Shown here: positions 63,300-64,000 of the stretch, piece by piece
Layout: each line of letters opens with the position of its first letter
Numbering within the stretch: the stretch's first letter is position 1
DNA from: Diplolepis rosae
Lineage: Eukaryota; Arthropoda; Insecta; Hymenoptera; Diplolepididae
Length of the DNA: 64,000 bases
Assembly (NCBI GenBank): GCA_030998225.1
Contig: JAPYXD010000704.1
Coordinates: 14,880,001-14,944,000, forward strand
Direction of reading: 5' to 3'
The notes under the pieces: model-generated
What the model was told of the DNA's origin: nothing
The model's input: the letters and a program-made list of their open reading frames with translations, nothing else
The model's database searches: none
Made by a program: the position numbers and the translations under genes

Positions 63300-63444
63300 A
63301 TGAGAAAAACTCAAACAATCACCTACAATATTACTAAAGGACTGATATATTTTGTATAATAAAAATGAATAAACATATTATGTTCATGTCTATCAAATAT
63401 CTGCATTGAAGATTGTTAGTGCTCCTCTATTTAAAAACTTTATA

Positions 63445-63716
63445 CTCTCTAAATCTGAATCAGTAAAATTTTCAGTTATTGAATCAGTGATTTGCCTTTC
63501 CACTGATTCATCAGTGGAAAGAATATTTTTCACTTTTGAATCAGTTCATTTTTACTGATTAACCAGTGGAAAAAATATTTTTCACTGTTAAATCACTTAA
63601 TTTCAATGAAGTAATCAGTGAAATTTGACTGATTTACAGTAACCTCTTTTTAGCTATTTCAATCGGTCAAATTTGACTGATAATCAGTAGATTTTGACTG
63701 ATTCAGATTTAGAGAG
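63445..63716. mobile_element. Palindromic MITE, CTCTCTAAAT family, 272 bp
   Basis: CTCTCTAAATCTGAATCAG to CTGATTCAGATTTAGAGAG between TA 63443-63444 and TA 63717-63718. The sequence on both sides (TTTATA, TAAATTGCATG) joins as in the homologous introns (AAATTTTGTAAATTGCATG). Confidence 0.88.
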
Positions 63717-63717
63717 T

Positions 63718-63845
63718 AAATTGCATGTTACATTGGGACTCTTTTATTGAAAAATGTGTTGGGGTTCGTCTTTTACTTGTTAATTTTATTTAAGGTAGAA
63801 CGGTATATGCGTAAAAAATACAATTCAAAACTTTTAGCTTTGTGA
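63718..63845 (+). promoter_or_regulatory. Conserved intronic block before the last exon
   Basis: AAATTGCATGTTACATTGGG, GGGTTCGTCTTTTACTTG and TTTAAGGTAGAACGGTATAT match the 55.3 and 59.0 kb copies. Confidence 0.4.
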
Positions 63846-63908
63846 GAGATATTATATATATATATATTAACTTTGATGTTGCTAATTACATAAAATTTTG
63901 TTTTTCAG

Positions 63909-64000
63909 ATGACTTTGAAACTGTTGAAGAAAAACCATACAATTTGTGGAGCTTGAACAAAGTGTGTCTAGATCACATAAGAGCAAATGATGTAGTAGCT
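63909..64000 (+). CDS. lola: Divergent lola-type last exon 35, cut by window end
   Basis: The acceptor TTTGTTTTTCAG ends at 63908; phase 1; the visible 31 residues start DDFETVEEKPYNLWS and continue through a complete leader (LNKVCLDHIRANDVVA). They are closest to the leaders at 50.3 and 52.6 kb. No stop is met. The zinc fingers should follow beyond position 64000, so the sub-array is longer than this window shows. Confidence 0.8.

Overview
The window looks like AT-rich animal (insect) DNA: short coding islands, each preceded by a polypyrimidine tract and AG, separated by AT-rich introns full of small inverted-repeat transposons. Nearly everything coding is on the + strand and belongs to one locus. 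The exons encode paired zinc fingers of a distinctive type: finger 1 is C2HC (C-x2-C-x12-H-x4-C) and finger 2 is C2H2, joined by a short linker of the form CGxxPRFKCPYC. This is the hallmark of the alternative 3' terminal exons of longitudinals lacking (lola), a BTB-zinc-finger transcription factor gene. In Drosophila a constant BTB-containing 5' part of lola is spliced to one of about 20 such last exons. The constant BTB exons are not seen here and presumably lie 5' of position 1. The order of insect is not determined; a hymenopteran would fit but this is a guess.

Layout. 1-5.4 kb: repeats (a 142-bp tandem array, fold-back elements, a 316-bp tandem duplication) plus two possible finger-less exons. 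5.4-36.1 kb: 25 intact classical lola-type last exons, mostly one finger pair each and about 70-130 residues. Exceptions are a two-pair exon (10.4 kb), a giant 834-residue exon with about 12 fingers (19.6 kb), a single-finger exon (29.2 kb) and a recent tandem duplicate pair (23.9 and 25.5 kb). 37.0-64.0 kb: a second sub-array of nine intact exons, one cut by the window end, and six decayed copies. These encode 3 to 10 fingers of a divergent type (finger 2 starts CDYCG or CDFCG) behind a conserved N-terminal leader of about 35 residues that I do not recognise. The sub-array grows by duplication towards the right edge and continues beyond it.

How they work together. In every intact zinc-finger exon the frame fixed by the fingers requires the acceptor to be phase 1 (two bases completing a split codon). 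So any of them can be joined to the same upstream donor, giving proteins with a shared N-terminus and different DNA-binding ends. With a G from the constant exon the junction residue is always D, E, G, A or V. Each exon ends in its own stop and many have AATAAA close behind. The most interesting parts are the multi-finger sub-array with its leader, a conserved block in the introns before its exons, and the visible birth and death of alternative exons.
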